Notes: generated by a model from the letters alone, not told the origin. 64,000 bases of DNA from Microbacterium sp. A20 (GCF_004794515.1 NZ_SSDF01000072.1:46581-110580), one strand, 5' to 3'. Counted from the first letter of the stretch, positions 54,207 to 62,994 are shown. Numbers and translations are program-made.

Positions 54207-55127
54207 ATGACCCATACGCGCATCGGAATCGTCTGGAATCCCTCCAAGGTCGAGGAAGAGGTTCTCCAGGACGCCGTGAGCGACGTGTTCGACGAGCAGT
54301 ACGACATCCGCTGGTGGGAGACGACGCCCGAGGACCCGGGCCGCGGCATGGCGCAGGAGGCACGTGAGGACGGCCGGGGCATCGTCATCGCCGTCGGTGG
54401 CGACGGCACGGTCCGTGCGGTCGCCGAATCGCTCGCAGGGACGGATACCGCCCTCGGAATCGTCCCGCAGGGCACGGGGAACCTGCTCGCACGCAACCTG
54501 GAGGTCCCGCTCGCCGATATCCCCGCCGCGCTCGAGCGGGTGCGGGATGCGGAGCCCCGACGCATCGATCTCGGTTGGGTGTCGTACGACGGCACCGAGC
54601 ACGCCTTCGCTGTCATGGTCGGCTTCGGGATCGACGCCCAGATGCTGGTCGAGACCGACGACGACCTCAAGTCGAAGGCCGGCTGGTTGGCCTACGTCGA
54701 GGCGATGGGTCGGGCCTTGGCCGGTACCGAGATGACCGACATCACTCTGGCGATCGACGGCGAGAAGGCGGTCGCGGTGCGCGGTCACACGATGCTGATC
54801 GGCAATTGCGGGATGGTGCAGGGCGGCATCCGCCTGCTTCCCGACGCGGTTCTCGACGACGGCAAGCTGGATGTGCTGATGATCAGCGCCGACGGCGCAC
54901 TCCAGTGGCTCGACACCCTGCGGTCGTTCGTCTGGGACAACGGGATCCGACGCATCTTCGGGGCGACGGATGAGGCCGTCAGCACAGATTCCGCACGTCA
55001 TCTGCCCGTCGAGCACATCTCGGTGCAGTTGGACACACCCCTGGTTTTCGAGATCGACGGCGAGGAGATGGGGGAGGTCTCGCAGTTCGACGTCCGCGTG
55101 CAGCCGGGGGCCCTGCTCATCCGCTGA
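54207..55127 (+). CDS. Diacylglycerol kinase-family lipid kinase
   Basis: A 306-residue kinase. The nucleotide motif is VGGDGTVRAVAESL (about residues 63-76), followed by GIVPQGTGNLLARNL. The C-terminal beta domain has IGNCGMVQGGIRLLPDAVLDDGKLDV. It phosphorylates diacylglycerol or a related lipid at the membrane. ATG 54207 is chosen; GTG 54189 would add six residues. Confidence 0.92.
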   Translation: MTHTRIGIVWNPSKVEEEVLQDAVSDVFDEQYDIRWWETTPEDPGRGMAQEAREDGRGIVIAVGGDGTVRAVAESLAGTDTALGIVPQGTGNLLARNLEVPLADIPAALERVRDAEPRRIDLGWVSYDGTEHAFAVMVGFGIDAQMLVETDDDLKSKAGWLAYVEAMGRALAGTEMTDITLAIDGEKAVAVRGHTMLIGNCGMVQGGIRLLPDAVLDDGKLDVLMISADGALQWLDTLRSFVWDNGIRRIFGATDEAVSTDSARHLPVEHISVQLDTPLVFEIDGEEMGEVSQFDVRVQPGALLIR

Positions 55128-55163
55128 GACGCGTGTGCACCGCGACCTCCGCCGGAATCATCC

Positions 55164-56309
55164 TCACGGTACGGTGATCACCGGCGGGGCCTTCTTGCGG
55201 TCCTGTGTGGGGAAGACCACCTTCTGCACGATGATGATGATGCTCGCGGCCACCGGGATCGCGACGAGTGCGCCGAGGATGCCGCCGAGTGCGCCACCGG
55301 CGACCGCGGCGATCACGACCAGGGCTCCCGGCACGGCCACGGCACGGCTCATGATGCGCGGCGAGAGGACGTACGCCTCGATCTGCATGTAGACGAGGTA
55401 GTAGCCGAAGGCGATGAGCGCCGTCACCGGCGAGACGAACAGACAGATCAGGGAGTTGATGATGGAGGCCGTGAGGGTGCCGACGAGCGGGATCATCGAG
55501 CCGACGAAGGCGATGAGCGCGAGGAGTGCGGGCACCGGTGCGCCGATGATCGACAGGACGATCAGACTGAGGACGCCGTTGATGAGTGCCAGGCTCGCCT
55601 GCCCCATCACGTAGCGTCCGACCGCACCGGACACATCCTCCAGAAGCTCGCTGAAGGTCTCGCGCTGGTATGCGGGCACGAAGCGGCCGGCCGTGCGCTT
55701 CATGCTGCGCAGCGAGGCCATGAAGTAGAGCGTGAGTATCAGGACGATCGTGATGCCGGTCAGGCCCCCGGCGATGCCGGCGCCCACGGCGAACACGCCG
55801 CCTCCGATGTCGAGGAAGTTGTCGGGGTTCTGGACGAAGTCGAGCACTCCCTGGGCCGCGTCCTTGATGGTCGTGCCGAACTGGCCGCTCACGTCCTTGA
55901 ACCACTGGCTCTCCATGAAGTCCTCCACCATCTTCGGACCGTCCTTGATGAGGTTGCCGATCTGCTCGACCAGCACCGGGACGATCGCGAGGATGATGCC
56001 TGCGAAGGCGAGGACGACGCCCGCGACGACGATCGTCACGGCCGCAGCGCGGGGGAGCCGCTTCTCGATGAATCGGACGATCGGATCGAGACCGAGAGCG
56101 AGGAACAGCGCCACGCCGACGTACACGAGCACCGTGGCGAGCTGATCAACGATCCCGCCGATGGCGAGGGCGACGAGCACGCCGAGAGCCCCGAGGAGCC
56201 CGAACATGAACGGATTGGCGCGCGCGGCGGCCGCGGCGGTGGTGGTGGATCTGCGCTGGGCCGGGACCGTCTGCGGCTCGTTGGGCGCGATCACTCTCTT
56301 GCGGCGCAT
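55164..56309 (-). CDS. AI-2E family (PerM-like) membrane transporter
   Basis: A 381-residue protein with seven to eight membrane helices. Typical family stretches are FIEKRLPRAAAVTIV, a soluble middle segment (residues 110-160), and the C-terminal FVGSMIPLVGTLTASIIN then YYLVYMQIEAYVLSPRIM. Members export small hydrophilic molecules or ions, and AI-2 itself is only one suggestion. ATG 56309 has the ribosome site GAGGGAGGG. Confidence 0.88.
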   Translation of the reverse strand: MRRKRVIAPNEPQTVPAQRRSTTTAAAAARANPFMFGLLGALGVLVALAIGGIVDQLATVLVYVGVALFLALGLDPIVRFIEKRLPRAAAVTIVVAGVVLAFAGIILAIVPVLVEQIGNLIKDGPKMVEDFMESQWFKDVSGQFGTTIKDAAQGVLDFVQNPDNFLDIGGGVFAVGAGIAGGLTGITIVLILTLYFMASLRSMKRTAGRFVPAYQRETFSELLEDVSGAVGRYVMGQASLALINGVLSLIVLSIIGAPVPALLALIAFVGSMIPLVGTLTASIINSLICLFVSPVTALIAFGYYLVYMQIEAYVLSPRIMSRAVAVPGALVVIAAVAGGALGGILGALVAIPVAASIIIIVQKVVFPTQDRKKAPPVITVP

Positions 56310-56419
56310 GGGCCCTCCCTCTTTCAGACTCAGTCGATCATCCTCCACACGGGGTGCCCACGTGCTGAGCGACACCCGGCGGAGCCTGCGCGCCTCGGCG
56401 GACGGGATAGCCGGTCACG

Positions 56420-56758
56420 TCATCGGGAGAGCTTCTCGAGCCGTCGCCCCGCCGAAACGTCACGGTGTCTTTCGCACACGACCGGGTCGTGCGCCCGTAT
56501 CGCTCGGCGCAGCTCGCGTGCTCCCATGCCCGTGTACCGGAGCAGATGGCATCGCAGCGTCGACGGGTCGGAGAACCCCGCGGCGACGGTGAGGTCTGCG
56601 ACCGGGGTCTCCGGGGCGGCGAGCATCAGCGCGACCGCTGAGGCGACCCGGGTTCGGGCGAGGAGTTCCGTGGGACTCACGTGACCTGCGAAGCAGCGGT
56701 AGAGCTGGCGGACCGAGAGGTGGAGCTCATCCGCCAGTGACGACGAACACTTCTGCAA
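56420..56758 (-). pseudogene. AraC-type helix-turn-helix fragment, probable remnant
   Basis: About 112 residues match only the C-terminal DNA-binding domain of an AraC regulator: HLSVRQLYRCFAGHVSPTELLARTR then DLTVAAGFSDPSTLRCHLLRYTGMGARELRRA. There is no ATG or GTG, only TTG at 56758, no ribosome site, and the glnA terminator begins six bases upstream. The reading frame stays open back to the glnA stop codon and is in phase with it. A deletion or rearrangement that removed the N-terminal half is likely. A short MarA/SoxS-like gene is less likely but possible. Confidence 0.6.
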
Positions 56759-56763
56759 ACGGA

Positions 56764-56802
56764 ATCCGGCCCAACTCCCGTAGTTCGGGAATTGGGCCGG
56801 AT
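56764..56802. terminator. Terminator of glnA
   Basis: ATCCGGCCCAA pairs with TTGGGCCGGAT, and after one mismatch TCCCG pairs with CGGGA around TAGTT. This 16-pair stem starts 17 bases past the glnA stop. Confidence 0.93.
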
Positions 56803-56818
56803 GCTGATCCGAAGGGGG

Positions 56819-58243
56819 TCAGACGCCGAAGTAGAGCTCGTACTCGAACGGGTGCGGGCGCTGCGCCATCGGCAGGATCTCGTTCTCGTACTTGTAGGAG
56901 ATCCAGGTCTCGATGAGCTCCTTGGTGAACACGCCGCCCTCGAGGAGGAACTGGTGGTCGGCCGCCAGGGCGTCGAGCGAGTCGAGCAGCGAGTTCGGGA
57001 CCTGAGGGATGTCCTTGGCCTCCTCGGGCGGGAGCTCGTAGAGGTCCTTGTCCACCGGCTCGTGCGGCTCGATGCGGTTCTTGATGCCGTCGAGGCCCGC
57101 CATCAGCTGCGCAGCGAAGGCGAGGTACGGGTTGCCGGAGGCGTCGGGTGCGCGGAACTCGATGCGCTTGGCCTTGGGGTTCGAGCCCGTGATCGGGATG
57201 CGGATCGCGGCGGAGCGGTTGCCGGCCGAGTAGACCAGGTTGACCGGGGCCTCGAAGCCCTTGACCAGACGGTGGTAGCTGTTCAGCGTCGGGTTCGTGA
57301 AGGCGAGGAGCGCGGGCGCGTGCGCCAGGATGCCGCCGATGTACCAGCGCGCGATGTCGCTGAGCTGACCGTAGCCGGCCTCGTCGTAGAAGAGCGGCTT
57401 GCCGTCGCTCCACAGCGACTGGTGCGTGTGCATGCCCGAGCCGTTGTCGCCGTACAGGGGCTTGGGCATGAAGGTCGCGACCTTGCCCCACTCCTCGGCC
57501 GTGTTCTTGACGATGTACTTGAACTTGAGGATGTCGTCCGCCGCGTGGACCATCGTGTCGAAGCGGTAGTTGATCTCCTGCTGGCCGCCGGTGCCGACCT
57601 CGTGGTGCGAGCGCTCGAGGATGAAGCCGGCGTCGATCAGCTTGAGGGTGATGTCGTCGCGGAGGTCAGCGGTCTTGTCGACCGGGCTCACCGGGAAGTA
57701 GCCGCCCTTGTACGGGGTCTTGTTGCCGAGGTTGCCGCCCTCTTCTTCGCGGCCGGTGTTCCAGGCGCCCTCTTCCGAGTCGACGCTGTAGAAGCTGGAG
57801 TTCGAGGTGACGTTGTAGCGGACGTCGTCGAAGATGTAGAACTCGGCCTCCGGCGCGAAGAACGCGGTGTCGGCGATGCCGGTGGAGGTGAGGTACTTCT
57901 CCGCCTTCTTGGCGACCTGACGCGGGTCCTTCGAGTAGATCTCGCCCGTGCGCGGGTTGTAGATGTCGAACAGCATCACGAGGGTGCTGGCCTCGCGGAA
58001 GGGGTCGACGTACGCCGTCGTGACGTCGGGGATGAGCTGCATGTCGGACTCGTGGATGCTCGCGAAGCCGCGGATCGAGGAGCCGTCGAACAGCTGACCG
58101 TCGGTGAAGAAAGCCTCGTCGACCGTCGATGCAGGAATGTTGAAGTGCTGCTGCACACCCGGGAGATCGGTGAAACGGATGTCAAGGAACTTGACGTCGT
58201 TCTCCTTGATGTAGCTCAGTACCTCGGACGAATCTTTGAACAT
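56819..58243 (-). CDS. glnA: Glutamine synthetase type I (adenylylatable)
   Basis: A 474-residue GSI-beta enzyme. [53 protein letters not shown] and [15 protein letters not shown] supply the active site. Tyr402 in DLYELPPEE is the adenylylation site for GlnE. It converts glutamate and ammonia to glutamine. It has a good AGGAG ribosome site and a GlnR box upstream. Two further glutamine genes (glnA2, glnE) lie 6 kb away on the other strand. Confidence 0.97.
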   Translation of the reverse strand: MFKDSSEVLSYIKENDVKFLDIRFTDLPGVQQHFNIPASTVDEAFFTDGQLFDGSSIRGFASIHESDMQLIPDVTTAYVDPFREASTLVMLFDIYNPRTGEIYSKDPRQVAKKAEKYLTSTGIADTAFFAPEAEFYIFDDVRYNVTSNSSFYSVDSEEGAWNTGREEEGGNLGNKTPYKGGYFPVSPVDKTADLRDDITLKLIDAGFILERSHHEVGTGGQQEINYRFDTMVHAADDILKFKYIVKNTAEEWGKVATFMPKPLYGDNGSGMHTHQSLWSDGKPLFYDEAGYGQLSDIARWYIGGILAHAPALLAFTNPTLNSYHRLVKGFEAPVNLVYSAGNRSAAIRIPITGSNPKAKRIEFRAPDASGNPYLAFAAQLMAGLDGIKNRIEPHEPVDKDLYELPPEEAKDIPQVPNSLLDSLDALAADHQFLLEGGVFTKELIETWISYKYENEILPMAQRPHPFEYELYFGV

Positions 58244-58281
58244 GTACGACTCCTGTAATGCGGATCGATGGCTTCACGGCC

Positions 58282-58342
58282 ACTCTGCAGAGTACGGACG
58301 GGGGATTTCTCTACGGTATCCGCTTTGTTTCGGGCGTGTTAC
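58282..58342 (-). promoter_or_regulatory. glnA promoter with four-half-site GlnR box
   Basis: Read on the minus strand, GTAAC (58338-58342), GAAAC (58327-58331), GATAC (58316-58320) and GAAAT (58305-58309) are each separated by exactly six bases. This is the actinobacterial GlnR pattern gTnAC-N6-GaAAC repeated twice. A -10 TACTCT (58289-58294) follows within the palindrome ACTCTGCAGAGT, giving a start near 58282 and a leader of about 40 bases. The box covers roughly -25 to -60, where an activator would bind. Confidence 0.82.
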
Positions 58343-58377
58343 GGGAGCCGGGGACGAACACGGTATTTCACGCTCGG

Positions 58378-58383
58378 TAAACT
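58378..58383 (+). promoter_or_regulatory. -10 element of the RDD gene (TAAACT)
   Basis: TAAACT ends six bases before GTG 58390. The GGGGGA that follows abuts the start codon and is too close to act as a ribosome site, so a leaderless mRNA is favoured. Confidence 0.55.
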
Positions 58384-58389
58384 GGGGGA

Positions 58390-58818
58390 GTGACGGATGC
58401 TGTGAACACATACCCCGGTGAGCGACTCGGACTCCCGGAGTCGGGTCCCGGCAGCATCGCCCGGCCGGGCCGCCGCATCGGGGCCCTGCTCATCGACTAC
58501 CTCGCCGCGACCATCATCGCCACCGCCTTCCTCGGCTACGACCAGTTCGCGCTTCCCACCGAAGCCGGTCTCACGCAGTTCGCCCCGATGCTGGTGTTCG
58601 CCGTGCTGCAGATCCTCTTCATCCCGACCGCGGGAGGCAGTCCGGGTCACCGGATCCTCGGGATGCGCGTGGTGCGCCGCGACGGTGGCTGGGTCGGGCT
58701 GTGGCGCCCGATCGTCCGCACACTGTTGCTCGTCGTCGTCGTGCCGGCGGTGATCTGGGACGCCGACCAGCGCGGCCTCCATGACAAGGCGGTCGGCACC
58801 ATTCTCATCCGCGCCTGA
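58390..58818 (+). CDS. RDD-family membrane protein
   Basis: A 142-residue protein with three membrane helices. The opening RPGRRIGALLIDYLAATII contains the Arg...Asp residues that name the family, and GGSPGHRILGMRVVRRDGG follows. The terminal ADQRGLHDKAVGTILI is typical of RDD proteins. The function is unknown; some relatives are ion antiporters. It is divergent from glnA. Confidence 0.88.
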   Translation: MTDAVNTYPGERLGLPESGPGSIARPGRRIGALLIDYLAATIIATAFLGYDQFALPTEAGLTQFAPMLVFAVLQILFIPTAGGSPGHRILGMRVVRRDGGWVGLWRPIVRTLLLVVVVPAVIWDADQRGLHDKAVGTILIRA

Positions 58819-58827
58819 GCGCCGCGC

Positions 58828-59319
58828 TCAGATCTTGCCGCGGTTGCGGCGCCGCGCCTCCCGAGGTGCTCGCCCCCCGAGGAAGGATCGTGCCGGGTCG
58901 ACCGAGAACCCCTGCCGCAGTGCTTCTCTTCCGATGAGCATCCGGAAGCCCATCTCGTCGCGGTTGCTCAGCGTCACCTCGGCGAGCACCTCGCGGTCCA
59001 CGAGGCGGATCAACAGCTCCACCACGAGGCGCTGCTGCGCGTGCCCGGACGAGCTGCGCACGGCGCGACGGTCGTGGACCGGGCACTCGACGACCACGGC
59101 GTCCTCCTGGCTGTCCTGCCAGGGCTTGACCTTGAAACGGACCCAGGGCTGATCGTCCTGCTCGAACTCCACGATGTCGAACGCGTGCAACGAGGAGGTG
59201 CGCGCACCCGTGTCGATCTTGGCCTTCAGCCAGTCGACTCCGAGATCGGGCAGGCTCACCCATTCTCGCCACCCCGTAAGGGTGTTTGAATGGGGGGTAG
59301 TCCTACTCACCTGATACAT
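58828..59319 (-). CDS. Retropepsin-like protease, RimB/RimK-associated (annotated elsewhere as ATP-dependent zinc protease)
   Basis: A 163-residue protein. LKAKIDTGARTSSLHA (residues 31-46) contains the aspartic-protease motif Asp36-Thr-Gly-Ala, and RMLIGREALRQGFSVDPARSF closes the domain as in RimB relatives. These proteins are found beside RimK-type ligases and are thought to trim or process ligase products. The tail is Arg-rich. Its ATG is 20 bases from the start of the divergent rimK-like gene. Confidence 0.85.
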   Translation of the reverse strand: MYQVSRTTPHSNTLTGWREWVSLPDLGVDWLKAKIDTGARTSSLHAFDIVEFEQDDQPWVRFKVKPWQDSQEDAVVVECPVHDRRAVRSSSGHAQQRLVVELLIRLVDREVLAEVTLSNRDEMGFRMLIGREALRQGFSVDPARSFLGGRAPREARRRNRGKI

Positions 59320-59339
59320 CCTGGCAGGAAAATTCCCCC

Positions 59340-60527
59340 GTGAAGATCGCAGTGCTCTCCCGTGCGCCCCAGGCGTACTCCACCCAGCGACTGCGCGCGG
59401 CCGCGCTTCAGCGAGGACATAACGTCAAGGTGCTCAACACCCTGCGCTTCGCGATCGATCTCACAGCCGATGAACCCGACCTCCACTATCGGGGCCGTCA
59501 ACTCAGCGACTACGACGCGATCCTGCCGCGCATCGGCAACTCGATCACGTACTTCGGCACAGCCGTCGTCCGGCAATTCGAGCAGATGGACGTGTACACG
59601 CCGAACACCGCGAACGGCATCTCCAGCGCCCGCGACAAGCTGCGTGCGAACCAGATCCTGTCACGGCACAACATCGCGATGCCGCCGACCGCGTTCGTGC
59701 GCAACCGGGCAGACGTGCGCCCGGCGATCGAGCGCGTCGGTGGAGCGCCGGTCGTGATCAAGCTGCTGGAGGGTACTCAGGGAATCGGCGTCATCCTCGC
59801 CCCCCAGGTGAAGGTGGCCGAGGCGATCATCGAGACGCTGCACTCCACCAAGCAGAACGTGCTGATCCAGAAGTTCATCTCGGAGAGTCGCGGACGTGAT
59901 ATTCGAGCGCTCGTGGTGGGCGACCGAGTGGTTGCGGCGATGCGCCGATCCGCTGCCGGCGATGAGTTCCGCTCGAACGTGCACCGCGGTGGATCGGTCG
60001 AGGCCGTCGAGCTCGACCCCGTCTACGAGCGCGCCGCCGTCCGTTCCGCGCAGATCATGGGTCTGCGGGTCGCCGGTGTGGACATGCTCGAGGGAGACGA
60101 CGGCCCGTTGGTCATGGAGGTCAACTCCTCGCCGGGGCTGCAGGGGATCGAGACGGCGACGAAGCTCGACGTGGCCGGCGCGATCATCGACTACATCGCC
60201 GGTCAGGTCGCATTCCCCGAGATCGATGTGCGGCAGCGCCTCACCGTGTCCACGGGATACGGTGTCGCGGAACTCATGGTGCACGGCGCGGTCGACCTGG
60301 TCGGCAAGACGCTGGGGGAGGCGGGCCTCTGGGAACGGGACATCACCGTCCTCACGCTCCACCGTGGGGTGAGCGTCATCCCCAACCCGCGCAAGCATGT
60401 CGTCCTGGAAGCCGACGATCGGCTGTTCTGCTTCGGCAAGCTCGACGAGATGCGCTCGATGGTTCCCGAGCGGCGTCGTCGCCGTGCGAAGGTCCGCCGC
60501 CTGCCCCGCCAGCCGCTCTCCGAATGA
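59340..60527 (+). CDS. rimK: RimK-type ATP-grasp ligase with C-terminal TrkA_C-like domain
   Basis: A 395-residue protein, about 95 longer than classic RimK. Residues 1-300 are RimK: IAVLSRAPQAYSTQRL, NGISSARDKLRANQIL, VIKLLEGTQGIGV, SRGRDIRALVVGDRVVAAMRR and VMEVNSSPGLQGIE (ATP-grasp metal site). Residues 305-385 resemble the TrkA_C/RCK_C ligand-binding domain: GVAELMVHGAVDLVGKTLGEAGLWERDITVLTLHRG...FCFGKLDEM. RimK adds glutamates to ribosomal protein S6 or related tails. The extra domain may sense a nucleotide. The start is GTG 59340, with AGGAAAA upstream. Confidence 0.88.
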   Translation: MKIAVLSRAPQAYSTQRLRAAALQRGHNVKVLNTLRFAIDLTADEPDLHYRGRQLSDYDAILPRIGNSITYFGTAVVRQFEQMDVYTPNTANGISSARDKLRANQILSRHNIAMPPTAFVRNRADVRPAIERVGGAPVVIKLLEGTQGIGVILAPQVKVAEAIIETLHSTKQNVLIQKFISESRGRDIRALVVGDRVVAAMRRSAAGDEFRSNVHRGGSVEAVELDPVYERAAVRSAQIMGLRVAGVDMLEGDDGPLVMEVNSSPGLQGIETATKLDVAGAIIDYIAGQVAFPEIDVRQRLTVSTGYGVAELMVHGAVDLVGKTLGEAGLWERDITVLTLHRGVSVIPNPRKHVVLEADDRLFCFGKLDEMRSMVPERRRRRAKVRRLPRQPLSE

Positions 60528-60530
60528 ACG

Positions 60531-60568
60531 AGAGCGCGGCCGCCCTCCGAGGAGGACGGCCGCGCTCT
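60531..60568. terminator. Bidirectional terminator between the rimK-like and DUF4191 genes
   Basis: AGAGCGCGGCCG pairs perfectly with CGGCCGCGCTCT, with further CCTC/GAGG pairing inside. It starts four bases past the rimK stop and serves the convergent gene too. Confidence 0.92.
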
Positions 60569-60587
60569 TCGTCTCGGCGTGCGGGGC

Positions 60588-61298
60588 TCAACGAGGTCGC
60601 TGCGAGCGCACCTTCGTCGGGTCGATTCCCTTGGGGATCGGCAGCGAGGACAGCGACTGCGAGACCGAGTCGACGCGGCGGATGACCGCTGCCATGGTGG
60701 TCTTGTCGATGGCCTTCGGAAGCTTCTTGATCGTCTTCGCCAGGTCGGCGATCGCGACCTCGTCCTCGCCGTGTCCGACGTAGAGGACCGTGACGGGCAC
60801 GCCGTGCGCGACGCGCTGGGCCTTGCTGCGCTCTTCGTTGACGAGGCGGGTCAGGCGGCCGCGTGCACCTTCACCCACGACGACGATGCCGCCGCGACCG
60901 ATGGTGCGGTACACCGCCTCCTGCGTCTTCGGGTTGATCCCCACGGGCGTCTCCGAAGCCTGCCAGCTGCGGCCGAGGCTGGTGCTGAGCACGTGGCCGG
61001 TGGCACCGGGCATTCCGTCGATCTTCGTGTACATGGCCGACGTCGACAGGCGGGTCATGAGGAAAAGCGCGCCGAGGACGCCGAGCATGAGACCCGTGAT
61101 GCCCCAGAGGACGAGGGTCCAGATCTGGAACGGCGGGATCAGATAGCCGGCGACGAGACCGAGGAGGACGCCGCCGACCAGGATCGCGAGCTGAGCCCAC
61201 GGAAGCCATGAGTAGGCCTCACGGGTGAACCGGAAGAGGGACTTGATCTGGGAGAAGAACCCAGGACGCTTTTCGGGTTCAGGAGCACGCTTTGCCAT
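60588..61298 (-). CDS. DUF4191-family membrane protein
   Basis: A 236-residue protein with two adjacent membrane helices (about residues 33-51 and 59-80) and a large cytoplasmic domain. KRPGFFSQIKSLFRFTREAYSWLPW at the start and TTMAAVIRRVDSVSQSLSSLPIPKGIDP at the end are recognisable DUF4191 features. It is commonly found near lipoate or 2-oxoacid dehydrogenase genes in Actinobacteria. The function is unknown. Confidence 0.87.
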   Translation of the reverse strand: MAKRAPEPEKRPGFFSQIKSLFRFTREAYSWLPWAQLAILVGGVLLGLVAGYLIPPFQIWTLVLWGITGLMLGVLGALFLMTRLSTSAMYTKIDGMPGATGHVLSTSLGRSWQASETPVGINPKTQEAVYRTIGRGGIVVVGEGARGRLTRLVNEERSKAQRVAHGVPVTVLYVGHGEDEVAIADLAKTIKKLPKAIDKTTMAAVIRRVDSVSQSLSSLPIPKGIDPTKVRSQRPR

Positions 61299-61305
61299 GG
61301 AGTCC

Positions 61306-61311
61306 AGCCTA
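61306..61311 (-). promoter_or_regulatory. -10 element of the DUF4191 gene (TAGGCT)
   Basis: On the minus strand TAGGCT ends seven bases before ATG 61298, consistent with a leaderless transcript. Confidence 0.45.
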
Positions 61312-61462
61312 CCGAGTTCACAGCCGCTGTGATGCCGTCGTTCGCGTCAAGCGGAGTCGGATGCGACGGCACTGTTCCTGCACAATCGCGGCCTCGGTCG
61401 GAACCTGTTCGCTGTGGCCCCGATCACGGAGAATCCAGGCTGCGGTGGGCTGTGATGGAGGC

Positions 61463-62980
61463 ATGACAGACATCGGCACCCGTGATGCCCGGGGGACGGC
61501 CCTCCTGCCGGGGGCGCATCGCGTGGTACGGGTTCTCGACGCGGATGAGGGTCCGTTCGAGGGCGCGCTGGTCACTTCAGGGGACGCAGTGGCGGTGCGG
61601 ATGGATGTCTCGGCCCTCGGCGGTTGGATCGGATGGCGGTACTCGGGCGCGGAGCATGTCGCCGCCCCGATCGACGTCATCCGACGCCGCGGCGGCCACG
61701 ACGTGCTGCTCCCGTGGTGCCCGGATCAGGTCCTGGGGTTCCTGATCCGTCGTTCGGCCACGGGGGCAGCGCTGAGGCCCGGGGAGTGCAGCACGCTCGT
61801 GGTCAGCCTGCTCCGCGGTCTCGACGAGATCGGCGAGGGCGGCGAGCCCGGCGAGGGTGTCGAGAGCACGCGCACCGGCGTGTGGTGGGTGACCGACGGC
61901 GGGCGTCCGGTGTTCGTTTTCGGGCCTGGTCAGGATGCACGGGCCGGGGCCGAGGAGATCGTTCGACGCCTGGGCGAGGGCGCTTCGGACAAGGTGCTCA
62001 AGCGGGCGCTCAACACGGTCGCCAATGGCCTGGAGAAGGCATCCGTCCAACCTCGCATCCCACGAAGACTCCTCGACATCTGGGAGCAGGAGCTCCTGAA
62101 CGTCGCCGCCCCTCAACCCCTCGATCGAGGGGCGCATCCTCCGGAGCAGGCGCAGGACGTCGCGCAGGTCGTCACGACGCGCGAGTCGATTCTGCCGCGG
62201 AATGGTCAGCGGCTGCGGTCGGATCGTCGCAGGAAGAGCCGCGGAATAGTGGCTGCCGTCGTGACCGTCGCCGGCGCGGGGAAAGAGCTCTTCGGGATCG
62301 CGGCCGCGCGGATCGCGGCGGTGATCCGGGGGCGGCGAGAGCGCAGAACGCGTGCGGCTGAGGATGCGGGTACTCGGTCGCACCCTCGGCGACGTCCGTT
62401 CATCGTGGCGGCAGCCGTGGCTGCCGCCGTGCTCGCCGCAGGGCTGCTCTGGCCCGAGGGCGGCGACCCGGGCGAAGCTGATGCCGGACGGCGACGGGCG
62501 GGCGAAACGGCGTCGGTGATGTCAGGGGATGCGCCTTCGGCGACGCCCGTGCCGGAGGCTGCCGACGGGCAAGAGGCAGCCGAGGGGGCGGACACGAGGA
62601 AAGCGGCGGATGAGTCGAGGGCAGCGGAAGATGCGGAGAGGAGCAGCACGTCGCTGGGAGACGATCCTGTGGCCGCAGCGGAGGCTCTGTTCACGACGAT
62701 CACGGAGTGCCGCGTACGCGCGGACTCTGCCTGCCCTGACGCCGCGGCCCCCGGATCCGACGGTGTGGTCAACGAGCTCGTGGCGGCAGCGCAGGGGACA
62801 GCCGTCGAGTTGGTCGACGAATACGGGGACGTCGCCGTGGTGCGGCTCGACGTCGATGACGCGGACAGCGAGATGATAGAGCCCGGAACCAGTCAACCGA
62901 GGCACCAGGTGGTCGTGCTCATCCGCGCAGAAGAAAAATGGCTGGTCCGCGACGTCTATGACGTCGCGGACCAGCCATGA
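61463..62980 (+). CDS. Membrane-anchored protein of unknown function
   Basis: A 505-residue protein I do not recognise. Residues 1-230 form a soluble domain (LPGAHRVVRVLDADEGPFEGALVTSGDAV at the start). Two hydrophobic stretches follow: a weak one near 255-285 and a clear membrane helix VAAAVAAAVLAAGLLW near 312-330. A low-complexity Ala/Glu/Asp linker leads to a C-terminal globular domain (EALFTTITECRVRADSACPDA...EEKWLVRDVYDVA) of a type often found outside the cell. ATG 61463 has GGAGG only one base away, so its start is uncertain. The last codons double as a terminator. Confidence 0.65.
   Translation: MTDIGTRDARGTALLPGAHRVVRVLDADEGPFEGALVTSGDAVAVRMDVSALGGWIGWRYSGAEHVAAPIDVIRRRGGHDVLLPWCPDQVLGFLIRRSATGAALRPGECSTLVVSLLRGLDEIGEGGEPGEGVESTRTGVWWVTDGGRPVFVFGPGQDARAGAEEIVRRLGEGASDKVLKRALNTVANGLEKASVQPRIPRRLLDIWEQELLNVAAPQPLDRGAHPPEQAQDVAQVVTTRESILPRNGQRLRSDRRRKSRGIVAAVVTVAGAGKELFGIAAARIAAVIRGRRERRTRAAEDAGTRSHPRRRPFIVAAAVAAAVLAAGLLWPEGGDPGEADAGRRRAGETASVMSGDAPSATPVPEAADGQEAAEGADTRKAADESRAAEDAERSSTSLGDDPVAAAEALFTTITECRVRADSACPDAAAPGSDGVVNELVAAAQGTAVELVDEYGDVAVVRLDVDDADSEMIEPGTSQPRHQVVVLIRAEEKWLVRDVYDVADQP
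62940..62976. terminator. Bidirectional terminator embedded in the end of the unknown gene
   Basis: A perfect 16-base stem (GGCTGGTCC.../...GGACCAGCC) closes loop CTATG. It encodes the last residues of the 505-aa protein and lies 18 bases past the convergent sucB stop. Confidence 0.88.
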
Positions 62981-62994
62981 GGCTCTCTCTCGGG

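Noticed and set aside
58282..58293. ACTCTGCAGAGT palindrome as an independent operator
   Set aside because: It overlaps the predicted glnA -10 and start site, and twelve-base palindromes arise by chance; it is mentioned only within the promoter entry.
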